Below are positions 9,395 through 19,337 of a stretch of DNA of 64,000 nt, one piece after another. How positions within the stretch are numbered: position 1 is the stretch's first letter; the number at the start of each line of letters is the position of its first letter. The stretch is from an uncultured Paracoccaceae bacterium (GTDB lineage: Bacteria; Pseudomonadota; Alphaproteobacteria; Rhodobacterales; Rhodobacteraceae): the NCBI GenBank assembly GCA_947503925.1, contig CANNFQ010000001.1, positions 930,001 through 994,000 of the forward strand, in the 5' to 3' direction. A model generated the notes under the pieces. That model was not told where the DNA came from and searched no databases. It worked only from the letters and a program-made list of their open reading frames with translations. The translations under genes and the position numbers were made by a program.

Positions 9395-9835
9395 CTAGGG
9401 ATACCGCTGCGCGAAATATTCAGACACGAAGCCGCAAATGACACCACCGACAACAATTGACACGATCAGATTGATGTCAAAGAAGTCCTCTCCCATCTCA
9501 AGCATCAGCTTAAAAATATCAACGACGCCCTCCATTGGGCCGTCGTAAAGGCGGCGCAGCGACTTACGGATCATATTGTGGAAGGACATCAGGAAAACAA
9601 GCCAAAGCGTAAAGGCAAATGCACCTGTCAGCCCGTTGCCGACGGCCGCGCGGTAACCACGCCCCGACCGGCTGCCGACAACGACCCATCCGCAAAACAA
9701 CGCAATACCCACGCAAAGCGGGATAAAGAAATTCGGCGGATTGGCTTCGGGAAAAAACGGGGTGGCCAAAAGACCAATATACCAACCATAGATGAAAAAG
9801 GCCAAAGCGGCGGCAAGGCGTCCGGCGGTAGGCAT
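9395..9835 (-). CDS. trgA: TrgA family membrane protein (tellurite resistance locus)
   Basis: 146 aa, 4 predicted TM segments; adjacent to trgB and cysK as in Rhodobacter trgAB-cysK. Confidence 0.8.
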   Translation of the reverse strand: MPTAGRLAAALAFFIYGWYIGLLATPFFPEANPPNFFIPLCVGIALFCGWVVVGSRSGRGYRAAVGNGLTGAFAFTLWLVFLMSFHNMIRKSLRRLYDGPMEGVVDIFKLMLEMGEDFFDINLIVSIVVGGVICGFVSEYFAQRYP

Positions 9836-9871
9836 ATCACTGCATCCTCATCTGGCCGCGAACGGCCTTCT

Positions 9872-11080
9872 TTAAGGGGCGCGTGTCACGGTAATCTGCG
9901 TTACGTCGCAGTTTCCGCTATGAAATGTGCCCGCGCAAGAGGTCAGATAAAAGTTCCACATCCGTTTAAAGCGTTCGTCAAAGCCAAGGGCGGCAACCTC
10001 CTCCCATTTGGCGTTGAAGGTTTCGTGCCAACGGCGCAGGGTCTGGCTGTAACTTTCGCCAAACTCGATGGATTTCGCGACGATTAGTCCAGCCTTTTCA
10101 ACCTCTTGCCGTAACACTACGGGGCTTGGCAACATCCCCCCCGGAAAGATGTATTTCTGAATGAAATCCACTCCGCGTTTATAAACCTGCCACCTGCGAT
10201 GCTCGACCGTGATGATCTGAAGTGTTGCGTGTTTGCCCGGTTTCAGCCTTTCACGCACGGTGTCGAAATAAACGGGCCAGTATTTTTCGCCCACCGCTTC
10301 AAACATTTCGATGCTGGCGATCCCGTCATAAATGCCGGTCTCATCGCGGTAATCCTGCATCTTGATCTCGACCATATCGGTCAGACCGGCTTTGGCGATC
10401 CGCTCCACAGCATAGTCATGCTGTTCCTGACTGATTGTCAGGCCGGTTACCTTCAGCCCGCGTTCCCTGGCGGCATATTCGGCAAAACCGCCCCAGCCGC
10501 AGCCGATCTCAAGCACATGGTCACCGGGCTGGGCCCCCATCTGATCGACCATGCTTTTGTATTTCTCGACCTGTGCGGCCTCCAGACTTTGCTGGCCAGT
10601 GTCGAACTTGGCCGAAGAATAGGTCATCGTATCGTCCAGCCAGAGGCTGTAGAACTCATTGCCCAGATCATAGTGATAGCTGATGTTTTTGCGCGCCTGG
10701 GTTTTGGAATTACGCTGCATCCAGAACCGCATCCGCTCGTAAAACCGCACAAGGAACTGACCGGGGAAACCGTCATACATATCCTCGGCATCATCATGGA
10801 CCAGATCCATAAAGGCCATCAGGTCCGGCGTGCTCCACCAGCCATCCATATAGGCTTCGCAAAAGCCAAGATCACCCTCACGGATCGTGCGGGCAAACAG
10901 ATCATCATTATGGACATGAATTTCCGCAACATATCCCGGATCGGGGCCTTCAGCGCGAAAGTGACGACCATCAGACAGAATGATATCGATACGCCCGCGT
11001 TTCATCAGCTGCAACTTGTCAAAAACGGGCGCAAAATAGCGGGGCAATGCAGTCTGCCCATCGGTCGTCGTCAGTATCAT
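9872..11080 (-). CDS. cfa: Cyclopropane-fatty-acyl-phospholipid synthase family SAM methyltransferase
   Basis: 402 aa; SAM motif VLEIGCGWGGFAEYAA, SYHYDLGNEFYSLWLDDTMTYS. Confidence 0.92.
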   Translation of the reverse strand: MILTTTDGQTALPRYFAPVFDKLQLMKRGRIDIILSDGRHFRAEGPDPGYVAEIHVHNDDLFARTIREGDLGFCEAYMDGWWSTPDLMAFMDLVHDDAEDMYDGFPGQFLVRFYERMRFWMQRNSKTQARKNISYHYDLGNEFYSLWLDDTMTYSSAKFDTGQQSLEAAQVEKYKSMVDQMGAQPGDHVLEIGCGWGGFAEYAARERGLKVTGLTISQEQHDYAVERIAKAGLTDMVEIKMQDYRDETGIYDGIASIEMFEAVGEKYWPVYFDTVRERLKPGKHATLQIITVEHRRWQVYKRGVDFIQKYIFPGGMLPSPVVLRQEVEKAGLIVAKSIEFGESYSQTLRRWHETFNAKWEEVAALGFDERFKRMWNFYLTSCAGTFHSGNCDVTQITVTRAP

Positions 11081-11206
11081 TATCGTCCCTGTGTCTTCCT
11101 TGCGACCATGCTGGGTAATCCAGCCGGCCTTTTTTGGAAAGTTAACGCGCCGACACGGGAAGTCACGGAAAACGTTAAAACTTTCTCGTGACGTTGCGTG
11201 AACACT

Positions 11207-12637
11207 CTAAAACCCACGTGCTTCATATGCGGCCAGCGCACGTTTGCGCCCAGCATCCGCCGGCACGATCGGATCAGGATAACGATCCGTCGCCGCCATC
11301 CCCCACTGCAAAGGGATCATATCATAATAGGCCAGTGCCGTCGCAGATGGCTTTTTGTAATGTTCAGCCAGCCATTTTTTGACATAGGTGCGGTCATTGT
11401 CGAACTTGTCCAACTGGGTAACGGGGTTGAATACCCGGAAATAAGGCGTCGCATCCGGCCCCGACCCTGCCGACCATTGCCAGCCCATCGCATTGCTGCA
11501 CGGGTCCCAGTCGATCAGGCAATCAGCAAACCAATCCAGCCCAATCCTCCAATGACACAACAGATGCTTGGTCAGATAAGAGGCGACAATCATCCGCCCC
11601 CGGTTATGCATCGTGCCCGTCACATACATCTCGCGCATCGCCGCATCGACAAACTGAATGCCGGTGCGACCTTGTTTCCAGGCGGTCACCTCCGGCGTTT
11701 CGTCAGTGTTCCAAGGAAACGCGTCCCAGTCTTCCTTCCAGTTATCGCGCACGATCCGGGGCGTATGAAACGCCAGATGATAGGCAAATTCGCGCCAGAC
11801 CAGTTCTTTCAGAAATACCTCTGCATCCGCCTTACCATCATGCAAGGCGCGCCAGCCCGCATGCCAGCAAATGCGCGGACTAATCTCTCCATAGGTCAGA
11901 TTTTCGGATAGGCGCGATGTGCCATCAACTGCAGGTAAATCGCGGTTCTTCTGATAATCGGTCACCCGATTGGCGATGAACGCGGCCAAGCGGTGCGATG
12001 CTGCCACCTCACCCACCGTGCAATGATCGCGCAGAATATCGGCCCCCCGCCGCATTGGAACTGCCATCCGCCACGCATCCAGATCATCGGAACGGGGCCA
12101 GCTATCGGGTGCAGGGATGGCCCCCGGCGCAGGCAAAACATCCGGCACCTCGTTGCCGCGCACCGATTTCCACATCGGGGTAAACACCTTGTAGAACCCG
12201 CCAGTCTTTGTCTCCACTGTCCAGGGTTCAAACAACACATGCCCGGCAAAACTCTCTGGGGTTACGCCATCGTCTTTCAGGGCCGCCTTTACGGCCATAT
12301 CACGCACCTTGCTGTCGGGATCGTACAGGCGGGACCAATAGACGGCCCCTGCCCCCGTTTCCGCAATCAACGCACGCAGCACCTCCAGCGCGGGGCCCTT
12401 GCGCAGGATCAGACGACTGCCTTTCTCGGCAAGGTCCTTGGCAAGACTGGCCACCGACAATCCCAACCGCATCTTGGGCGCGGCCCCCAAACCATCCACC
12501 TGATCATCATGGATAAACACCGGGATCACGGGCCGCCCCGCATCACAGGCCGCCGTCAGCGCAGCATGATCGCCCAGACGCAAATCGCGCCTGAACCACA
12601 TCAGGATCGGGGATTGGGTCATATCGTCTCCGCACAA
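11207..12637 (-). CDS. phrB: Deoxyribodipyrimidine photo-lyase
   Basis: 476 aa; FAD-binding pattern (MREMYVTGTMHNRGRMIVASYLTKHLLCHWRIG...WDPCSNAMGWQWSAGSGPDATPYFRVFNP). Confidence 0.95.
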   Translation of the reverse strand: MCGDDMTQSPILMWFRRDLRLGDHAALTAACDAGRPVIPVFIHDDQVDGLGAAPKMRLGLSVASLAKDLAEKGSRLILRKGPALEVLRALIAETGAGAVYWSRLYDPDSKVRDMAVKAALKDDGVTPESFAGHVLFEPWTVETKTGGFYKVFTPMWKSVRGNEVPDVLPAPGAIPAPDSWPRSDDLDAWRMAVPMRRGADILRDHCTVGEVAASHRLAAFIANRVTDYQKNRDLPAVDGTSRLSENLTYGEISPRICWHAGWRALHDGKADAEVFLKELVWREFAYHLAFHTPRIVRDNWKEDWDAFPWNTDETPEVTAWKQGRTGIQFVDAAMREMYVTGTMHNRGRMIVASYLTKHLLCHWRIGLDWFADCLIDWDPCSNAMGWQWSAGSGPDATPYFRVFNPVTQLDKFDNDRTYVKKWLAEHYKKPSATALAYYDMIPLQWGMAATDRYPDPIVPADAGRKRALAAYEARGF

Positions 12638-12649
12638 GGTGCAACCAGA

Positions 12650-13867
12650 TTACAAAACCTGATCTAGCGCGCCCATCAGTGCGTCAACCTCCGCCTTGTT
12701 GGTGTAATGCACGAAACTGACGCGCAGCACACCTTTGGCCAGATCAACACCCACAGCCGATAACGGACGTTGGGCATAAAAATCACCACCGCCGGCCATG
12801 ATACCATGCGGGGCCAGCTTTGCGGCCGCTTCCTCTGCATCTGTTTCCAGCGCCAGCGCAACAGTGGGCGCGCGCTGTGTCGCATCCGCCGGACCAACCA
12901 ATCGCACCGAATTCTTCGCCGACACATAATCCAGCAGTGGCTGCAACAGGGTCTCCTCATGCGCACGCATCAGATCATGGGTCTTGCGGGCAGCATCAGC
13001 GCCCTGACCGCCGCCATGATGGGCGGACATCGCCTCCATGTAATCAGCCATCCCGGCGCACGCAGCGACCTGCGCATGATCGGGACCGGCGGGCGTGAAA
13101 CGTTTATACAGGCTATCTGCATTGAAATGATGCGCCTGATTGGGCAATTCCATGCCCCAATCCTCGCGGATCACCATAATGCCCTGATGCGGGCCGTAGG
13201 TCTTGTAGGCGCTGAACAGGTAAACATCCGGGCCAAGCGCGCCCACGTCAGGAAAGCCGTGTGGCGCGTATGAAACACCATCAACACAGACACGGGCACC
13301 GGCAGATTTCGCCAGCCTTGTGATGGCAGCCACATCATTCAGATGGCCAACCACATTGGAACAATGAGGAAAACAGACAAGGGCAACGTCCTGCTCCAGC
13401 AATGCGGCCAGATCATCATGGCGCAACTCGCCGGTCTCCGGGTCAACCTGCCATTCCAGCACGCGGATGCCTTCTTCGGCAAGACGACGCCATGGGCCGC
13501 TATTAGCCTCATGATCCTGGTTGGTGACAACAATGGCTTGGCCCGGCTTGATCCAACGGCGCACGGCTTGCGCGAGAACATAGGTGTTCTGTGTTGTGGA
13601 GGGACCAAATGACAGCTCATCAGTGGCCACGCCAAGCATCACAGCCAGCCGCGTGCGCGCCTCATCCATCTCTTCGCCGCCAAGGCGGGACGCATCATAG
13701 GGTGCATAAGGCTGCACTTTGCGTTCAATATAGAACCGGTGCAGACGGTCAATCACCTGACGGCAGGTATAGGACCCACCAGCGTTTTCGAAAAAGGCCT
13801 GCCCTTGCAAGGCAGGCACGTCAAAAGCGGGAAATTGGGCCCGCACCCATGCGATATCCAGTGTCAT
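12650..13867 (-). CDS. Cysteine desulfurase-like protein (class V aminotransferase)
   Basis: PLP-binding pattern (LFSAYKTYGPHQGIMV); start chosen at MTLDIAWVRAQFPAF (ORF open to 13903). Confidence 0.85.
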   Translation of the reverse strand: MTLDIAWVRAQFPAFDVPALQGQAFFENAGGSYTCRQVIDRLHRFYIERKVQPYAPYDASRLGGEEMDEARTRLAVMLGVATDELSFGPSTTQNTYVLAQAVRRWIKPGQAIVVTNQDHEANSGPWRRLAEEGIRVLEWQVDPETGELRHDDLAALLEQDVALVCFPHCSNVVGHLNDVAAITRLAKSAGARVCVDGVSYAPHGFPDVGALGPDVYLFSAYKTYGPHQGIMVIREDWGMELPNQAHHFNADSLYKRFTPAGPDHAQVAACAGMADYMEAMSAHHGGGQGADAARKTHDLMRAHEETLLQPLLDYVSAKNSVRLVGPADATQRAPTVALALETDAEEAAAKLAPHGIMAGGGDFYAQRPLSAVGVDLAKGVLRVSFVHYTNKAEVDALMGALDQVL

Positions 13868-13935
13868 GCAGCCCATGGATACGAAAAAGGCACCGATGCG
13901 CAAGCACCGTGGCCTTTCTTTTTCTTGATACGGGT

Positions 13936-15813
13936 TTACTCGGCTGGCGTTGCGACCGGATCAACTGTCACGGCGACCACACCTGCTGCCGCACGGCGGC
14001 CATCATTCCAGATCGCTTTAACCAGCGCGATACACATCAGCGCCATCACAATCGAGAATGGCAAAGCCCCGATGACCATCGCGGTCTGGATCGCCCCGGT
14101 ACCGCCTGACAACAAAAGCCCCCCGACAACCAACGCCAATGCAGCACCCCAGAACATGATATGCGGACGCGCCTTTGGACCTTCATCACCGGCAGCGTTG
14201 ATCGTATTCACGATCAGCACCGCAGAGTCAGCCGAGGTCACAAGGAAAGTCATCAGCAAAACAACGATCATGACGGCCATGCCCCATGACAACCATTCGC
14301 TGATTGGTTCCAGCATATGCGCGGTCATCGCAAAGATCTTGTCGCCGTTGCCAGCCCCCAGAATGACGCCATTCGCATCACCGTTCAGTTCCAGATCAAC
14401 AGCAGTCCCGCCGGCCCATGCGAACCAGACAAAGCACATCAGCGATGGGACGATCATCGCACCCAGCACGAATTCGCGGATCGAACGCCCGCGCGAGATA
14501 CGCGCAAGGAACAGACCCACAAATGGTGCAAATGCGATCCACCATGCCCAGTAGAAGACCGGCCACCAGCCCTGCCATGTGGTCAGGCGATTTTCCAGCG
14601 TCGCATCATAAGCCACGGCCAGATCAGTAGCCGGAACAGCAATCGCGGCTTCAGACATCGCAGCGCCAACGCTTTCCACCGTTGCACCCGGACCGGACAG
14701 CGCGCTCAGCAAGCTTTGTGCATCATCCGCAGACAAGGCCTGGATCGATGCGGGCGCACTGGCCATGAACCCATCCAACCCAGCACCGGCATAGACCTGA
14801 ACCGACAGGCCCGGCAACGCCAACAGATAATCCCAGATCCCGACAAAGAAGGCCGATGCGCCAAACCAAGTTGCACCAAAGATGATGAAGAAGCCCAACA
14901 GGACAATCGACAGCACCATATTGATGTTAGACAACCACTTGATGCCCTTACCAACACCGGACAAGGCCGAAAGGGTCGATGCGCCCATAATGAACAATAG
15001 GGCCACAACGATACCAAGCGTGTTCACCGTCCCGGCAATGCTGTCACCGGCGGCATTCACCGCGTCAGCACCATGAACCAAACCGCCAATCCCGATCCGG
15101 GTCAGGCCCGCAACGAACTGATCGACACCAAAGCCAAGCGTTTGTGCCACACCCAGAATGGTCGCTACCACCGCCACGATATCGATCACATGGCCCAAAG
15201 GACCCGAGAGCGACTTGCCGAAAAGCGGTGTCAGCGATGACCGAATGGTCAGCGGCAGCCCACGACGATAGCTAAAGAATGCAAGCGACAGACCGGCAAT
15301 GGCATAACAGGCCCAGGCGCCCAAGCCCCAATGCATGTAAGACCAGACATAGGCCGTGCGTACATTGTCCTCAGCAAGGCCCGTTGTAAGCCCCGCGATG
15401 GTTGACGGGTTCTGGCCAAAATGCGCGACAGGTTCTGCCACCGCCCAGGTCAGCATGCCCACACCAATACCGGCGCCAAACATCATGGAAAACCACGAGA
15501 AATTGGAAAATTCGGGCCTTTCGCCATCGGCGCCCAAATTCAGTTTGCCGCCCGCCGGCCACAAGGCTAGGCCGATACAAACGACGACAAAAGCCGCGAC
15601 AACCCAGATATACCAGGCCGCGAACTGCGCGAGGATGGCAGAGTTCCAGTCGCCCAGAATTCGCCCCGCTTGCAATGGCCAAAAAATACACCAGACGACC
15701 AGCACGCTGATAATCAGCTTACTGATCACGGTCACGTTCACACTGAACCCACGATAAAAACCACTATCAGCGGTCTTAATCGGAAGTTCCGATAAAGGAG
15801 GTTTTGGTGCCAT
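13936..15813 (-). CDS. BCCT family betaine/choline/carnitine-type transporter
   Basis: 625 aa; Trp-rich BCCT signature TTWQGWWPVFYWAWWIAFAPFVGLFLARISRGRSIREFVLG. Confidence 0.93.
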   Translation of the reverse strand: MAPKPPLSELPIKTADSGFYRGFSVNVTVISKLIISVLVVWCIFWPLQAGRILGDWNSAILAQFAAWYIWVVAAFVVVCIGLALWPAGGKLNLGADGERPEFSNFSWFSMMFGAGIGVGMLTWAVAEPVAHFGQNPSTIAGLTTGLAEDNVRTAYVWSYMHWGLGAWACYAIAGLSLAFFSYRRGLPLTIRSSLTPLFGKSLSGPLGHVIDIVAVVATILGVAQTLGFGVDQFVAGLTRIGIGGLVHGADAVNAAGDSIAGTVNTLGIVVALLFIMGASTLSALSGVGKGIKWLSNINMVLSIVLLGFFIIFGATWFGASAFFVGIWDYLLALPGLSVQVYAGAGLDGFMASAPASIQALSADDAQSLLSALSGPGATVESVGAAMSEAAIAVPATDLAVAYDATLENRLTTWQGWWPVFYWAWWIAFAPFVGLFLARISRGRSIREFVLGAMIVPSLMCFVWFAWAGGTAVDLELNGDANGVILGAGNGDKIFAMTAHMLEPISEWLSWGMAVMIVVLLMTFLVTSADSAVLIVNTINAAGDEGPKARPHIMFWGAALALVVGGLLLSGGTGAIQTAMVIGALPFSIVMALMCIALVKAIWNDGRRAAAGVVAVTVDPVATPAE

Positions 15814-15953
15814 GATTGTTTCCCTGTTCGCTATTATTATGTTGTTAACGCTACATGAGTTTACGCTTTTGCAAAACGGATAAACGGCGACAGTGGTCTA
15901 TTTGCGACATCGCCGATCATTCCGCAGCGCAGAAAACCCCTTATTTCCAAATG

Positions 15954-15988
15954 AAAATGCCGCCGCGGATCCTCGCAGCGGCATTTTT
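15954..15988. terminator. Bidirectional-looking intrinsic terminator downstream of acuI
   Basis: AAAATGCCGC...GCGGCATTTTT hairpin between acuI and the BCCT gene. Confidence 0.65.
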
Positions 15989-16012
15989 GGTTGTTCATTT
16001 GCGACATAGGCC

Positions 16013-16996
16013 TCAGCCGTTCACATCCACCACAACACGGCCCTTGACCTGCCCTTTCAGGATGTCGCGCCCCAGTTCTGGCAAATCGGCCAGCGCCGCG
16101 GGCTGGATCATCGCTTCCAGCTTGTCCATCGGCAGATCCTTGGCGATCCGTTTCCACGCTTCAACCCGGTTGTCATAAGGCTGCATCACACTGTCGATGC
16201 CCAGCAGGTTCACACCGCGTAGCAGGAACGGAATAACCGTGGCAGGCAGGCCCGCGCCACCGGCCAGACCAACGGCGGCAACAGACGCACCATATTGCAT
16301 CTGCCCCAGCACACGGGCCAGCATCGCGCCGCCGACGGCGTCAACACAGCCACCCCATGTTTCGGCCTCCAGGGGCCGTTTGGTGGTTTCGTTCAGCTCT
16401 TCACGGGCGACGATCTGCTTGGCACCCAGCGATGTCAGGTAGTCAGCGGTTTCAGGACGACCGGTGACGCCCGCCACATCATATCCCAGATTGGCTAGAA
16501 TGGCGGTCGCAACCGATCCCACACCGCCAGCAGCCCCCGTGACCAGTACCGGACCATCCTTGATGCCTTGGCGTTCCAGCGCCATAACAGCCAGCATGGC
16601 GGTAAATCCAGCGGTGCCAACAGCCATGGCCTGCCGTGTGTCAATGCCATCGGGCAGCGGGACCAACCAATCAGCTTTCACCCGCGCCTTTTGCGAATAG
16701 CCGCCCCAATGCGCCTCTCCAACACGCCAGCCGGTCAACACAACCTTGTCACCGGGCTTGTAGCGGTCATCATCGGACGCTTCGACCGTCCCGGCAAAGT
16801 CGATACCCGGCACATGCGGATAGTTGCGCACCAAACCGCCACCGGGACCGACGCATAGCCCGTCTTTGTAGTTCACGGTGGAATATTCGACAGCAACAGT
16901 CACCTCGCCCCCAGGTAGATCATCCAGCGACAATGCCTTGACCGCGGCATGCGTTTTGCCATCCTCATCCTTCTCGACCACCAATGCGTTGAACAT
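16013..16996 (-). CDS. acuI: Acrylyl-CoA reductase AcuI (MDR family)
   Basis: MFNALVVEKDEDGK...GPVLVTGAAGGVGSVA; adjacent to dmdA; ORF open to 17014. Confidence 0.88.
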   Translation of the reverse strand: MFNALVVEKDEDGKTHAAVKALSLDDLPGGEVTVAVEYSTVNYKDGLCVGPGGGLVRNYPHVPGIDFAGTVEASDDDRYKPGDKVVLTGWRVGEAHWGGYSQKARVKADWLVPLPDGIDTRQAMAVGTAGFTAMLAVMALERQGIKDGPVLVTGAAGGVGSVATAILANLGYDVAGVTGRPETADYLTSLGAKQIVAREELNETTKRPLEAETWGGCVDAVGGAMLARVLGQMQYGASVAAVGLAGGAGLPATVIPFLLRGVNLLGIDSVMQPYDNRVEAWKRIAKDLPMDKLEAMIQPAALADLPELGRDILKGQVKGRVVVDVNG

Positions 16997-17010
16997 CGCC
17001 GTCTCCCTTT

Positions 17011-18111
17011 TCAAATCCAGAAATTTTCATGAACGGTCGCGTCACGCAGCCCGTCCGGTGTTTCGACCTGCAATTGCGTGCCATCATCCCAATGGGTCAT
17101 GCGGACCATGCCAATGGCGACATTGGTGCCAAAATCCGGAGATTTGGCGGCTGAGGTCACCTGCCCCACCCGTTTGCCTTTGGCCACAACCGGCCAGATA
17201 CGGTCACAGGACGGAATATCGCCATCAATGGAAATCGCCCGTACCTGCTGGGTCGGGCCTTCCTTGGCCACGCGCAAAAGCGCGTCACGGCCCACGCAAC
17301 CAATCGCCGTCTGGGTCGAACAGAACCGGCCCAGCCCACATTCATGCGGGGTATTTTCACGGGTCATATCATTGCCATATGACAGCAAACCGCCCTCAAT
17401 CCGCTCAATCAGATTGGGGCAACCGGCATGCACATCCAGATCCTTGCCCGCCTCAAACAAGGCATTCCACAGCGGCATGCCATTTGCGGTGCCATCGACG
17501 TAAATCTCAAACCCGCCCTGTTTGGAATAACCCGACCGGGCGACAGCCATGCTGACACCCTGAAAATCAAACCAGCCAAAGCGGAAAAACTTGATCGCGC
17601 GGACAGCATCGCCAAAGATGCGGGCTACCAGTTCCTCGGCCTTGGGGCCCTGCACGGCCAAGGGGGATACATCAGGCTCATCCACCAGCACATCAAGCCG
17701 ATAGCCATAGGCCAAACCTTTGACCCAAAACAGCAAATCACTGTCAGCAATCGAAATCCACCAGCGATCTTCTGACAGTTTTAGCGCGACAGGGTCGTTC
17801 AGCATGCCCCCCGTCTCATCGACAATAGGCACATAGTAACACTGGCCGGGCAGCATGCCGCGCAGATCACGCGGGGTCAGCATCTGCATCAACCGGGCGG
17901 CATCAGGGCCGCGCAGCTCAATCTGGCGTTCGACGGCGACATCCCAAACCTGCACCGCAGATTTCAGGTGGTGGTAATCCTCTTCCACACTGCGAAACGC
18001 CGTGGGCAGCAGCATGTGGTTGTAAACCGTGTATCCTTTCACACCCGCCGCTTCGACACCGGGGGTAAAGGGCGTACGCCGGATGCGGCGGGATGGGGCA
18101 ATCACTGCCAT
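17011..18111 (-). CDS. dmdA: Dimethylsulfoniopropionate demethylase DmdA (GcvT-like fold)
   Basis: 366 aa GcvT-like protein with DmdA-type sequence (RRIRRTPFTPGVEAAGVKGYTVYNHMLLPT...); coupled to acuI. Confidence 0.88.
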   Translation of the reverse strand: MAVIAPSRRIRRTPFTPGVEAAGVKGYTVYNHMLLPTAFRSVEEDYHHLKSAVQVWDVAVERQIELRGPDAARLMQMLTPRDLRGMLPGQCYYVPIVDETGGMLNDPVALKLSEDRWWISIADSDLLFWVKGLAYGYRLDVLVDEPDVSPLAVQGPKAEELVARIFGDAVRAIKFFRFGWFDFQGVSMAVARSGYSKQGGFEIYVDGTANGMPLWNALFEAGKDLDVHAGCPNLIERIEGGLLSYGNDMTRENTPHECGLGRFCSTQTAIGCVGRDALLRVAKEGPTQQVRAISIDGDIPSCDRIWPVVAKGKRVGQVTSAAKSPDFGTNVAIGMVRMTHWDDGTQLQVETPDGLRDATVHENFWI

Positions 18112-18617
18112 CAGGCATCCTCCGGCATGAAGGGAAGATCGGTATCATTGGGTTTCTGCCCAGCTGCGGTCAGCATCGCATGCACCTGTCCACGATGATG
18201 GGTCTGATGGTTGAATAACTGCATGACACAGATCTGCATCGGCTTTTCGAAATCGCGCTTCATCGCGCCGGAATACCATTTCAGATCACCGACCAGATCA
18301 ATCGCGCTGACGCTTTGCGCCCATAGGGTGATCCTTGCATCCATGCGAAACCGATCGGCAGCCCAGACGGCGGGTGTCGGTGCCATCTCAAAGCTGTCTT
18401 CAATTGCAATGTCGGGCGCTGCGCCACCGTCAAAACGGCTCATCCACAGCATATCACCCCACAAAAGGTGGTTCAGCGTCCGCATGATCGATCCAAAAAA
18501 AGCACCACGATCCATGTACAGATCATCGTGATCCATTGCCGGGATCATCTCGCGCAAGCCATTGTTTTGCCATGCATTATAGCGCGCCATGGTCTGACAA
18601 TATTCCGGGGTGATCAC
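18111..18617 (-). CDS. DinB family protein
   Basis: 168 aa; MRTLNHLLWGDMLWMSRF and LFNHQTHHRGQVHAML His motifs; overlaps dmdA start. Confidence 0.88.
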   Translation of the reverse strand: MITPEYCQTMARYNAWQNNGLREMIPAMDHDDLYMDRGAFFGSIMRTLNHLLWGDMLWMSRFDGGAAPDIAIEDSFEMAPTPAVWAADRFRMDARITLWAQSVSAIDLVGDLKWYSGAMKRDFEKPMQICVMQLFNHQTHHRGQVHAMLTAAGQKPNDTDLPFMPEDA

Positions 18618-19324
18618 GGCTTGGGACCTTTCCAGTCAATCGGACAAATCTCGGCTGATTTGCCACCGAAATCCCAAACACGGCCATAATCACGGACCTT
18701 AGATTTCGTGCCCGCGGCGGCGATAATATCCGGCCCCATCCAATATTTCGAATTGCTGATCATCACCGGATGATCGGGCGACTTGCCCTTCATCATCTCG
18801 ATCTCACCTTGAATTTTGCGCCCGATATAGATACCGCGCTTGTCGCCCTCGCGGACAATCTCGACCTTCTCACGCTCTGCCCCGATGATCTCGGACACCA
18901 GCATCGTGAACAGGCCGGTTGTACCACCAGCCGCACCGCTGAATATCTTCAGAATACCGTTATAGGCCTTCTGGGTTGACCGTTCATCAACATAAGCGGC
19001 TACCCTCCAGTTACCCTCTGCCATGCGGCCCGGAATATCAACCAGCAGGCCAACATTCAGACCGGACAGATCTTCACCCTCAAAATGCCCCTCATCAATG
19101 GCAATCGCCATCCAGGCATGGCAATGGCCTTCGGTCGGAGGATGCGCACCCAGTGACACCACGCAGGGACAAAACACCGTGCAGGAGCAATTCAAAAACA
19201 GTTCGCCCTTGATCGCCCATTCGGTCGGTTTCATCTTGCGGCGCAACGGGTTGCTCTCCATCCGCTGGTCGATCCGCTGCGAAACGGGTAGCCGGTCGCC
19301 TGGGTCTCTTTTCTTTTCAGCCAT
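18614..19324 (-). CDS. DUF1326 domain-containing protein
   Basis: GELFLNCSCTVFCPCVVSLGAHPPTEGHCHAW motif; paired with DUF2182 gene; start chosen at MAEKKRDPGD. Confidence 0.85.
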   Translation of the reverse strand: MAEKKRDPGDRLPVSQRIDQRMESNPLRRKMKPTEWAIKGELFLNCSCTVFCPCVVSLGAHPPTEGHCHAWMAIAIDEGHFEGEDLSGLNVGLLVDIPGRMAEGNWRVAAYVDERSTQKAYNGILKIFSGAAGGTTGLFTMLVSEIIGAEREKVEIVREGDKRGIYIGRKIQGEIEMMKGKSPDHPVMISNSKYWMGPDIIAAAGTKSKVRDYGRVWDFGGKSAEICPIDWKGPKP

Positions 19325-19337
19325 GTCTACGCCTTTC

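Noticed and set aside
10199-11191. 330-aa plus-strand ORF
   Set aside because: Antisense to the cfa methyltransferase; no recognisable motifs.
13339-13903. Several overlapping ORFs around the aminotransferase start
   Set aside because: Alternative frames of the class V aminotransferase gene; no independent support.
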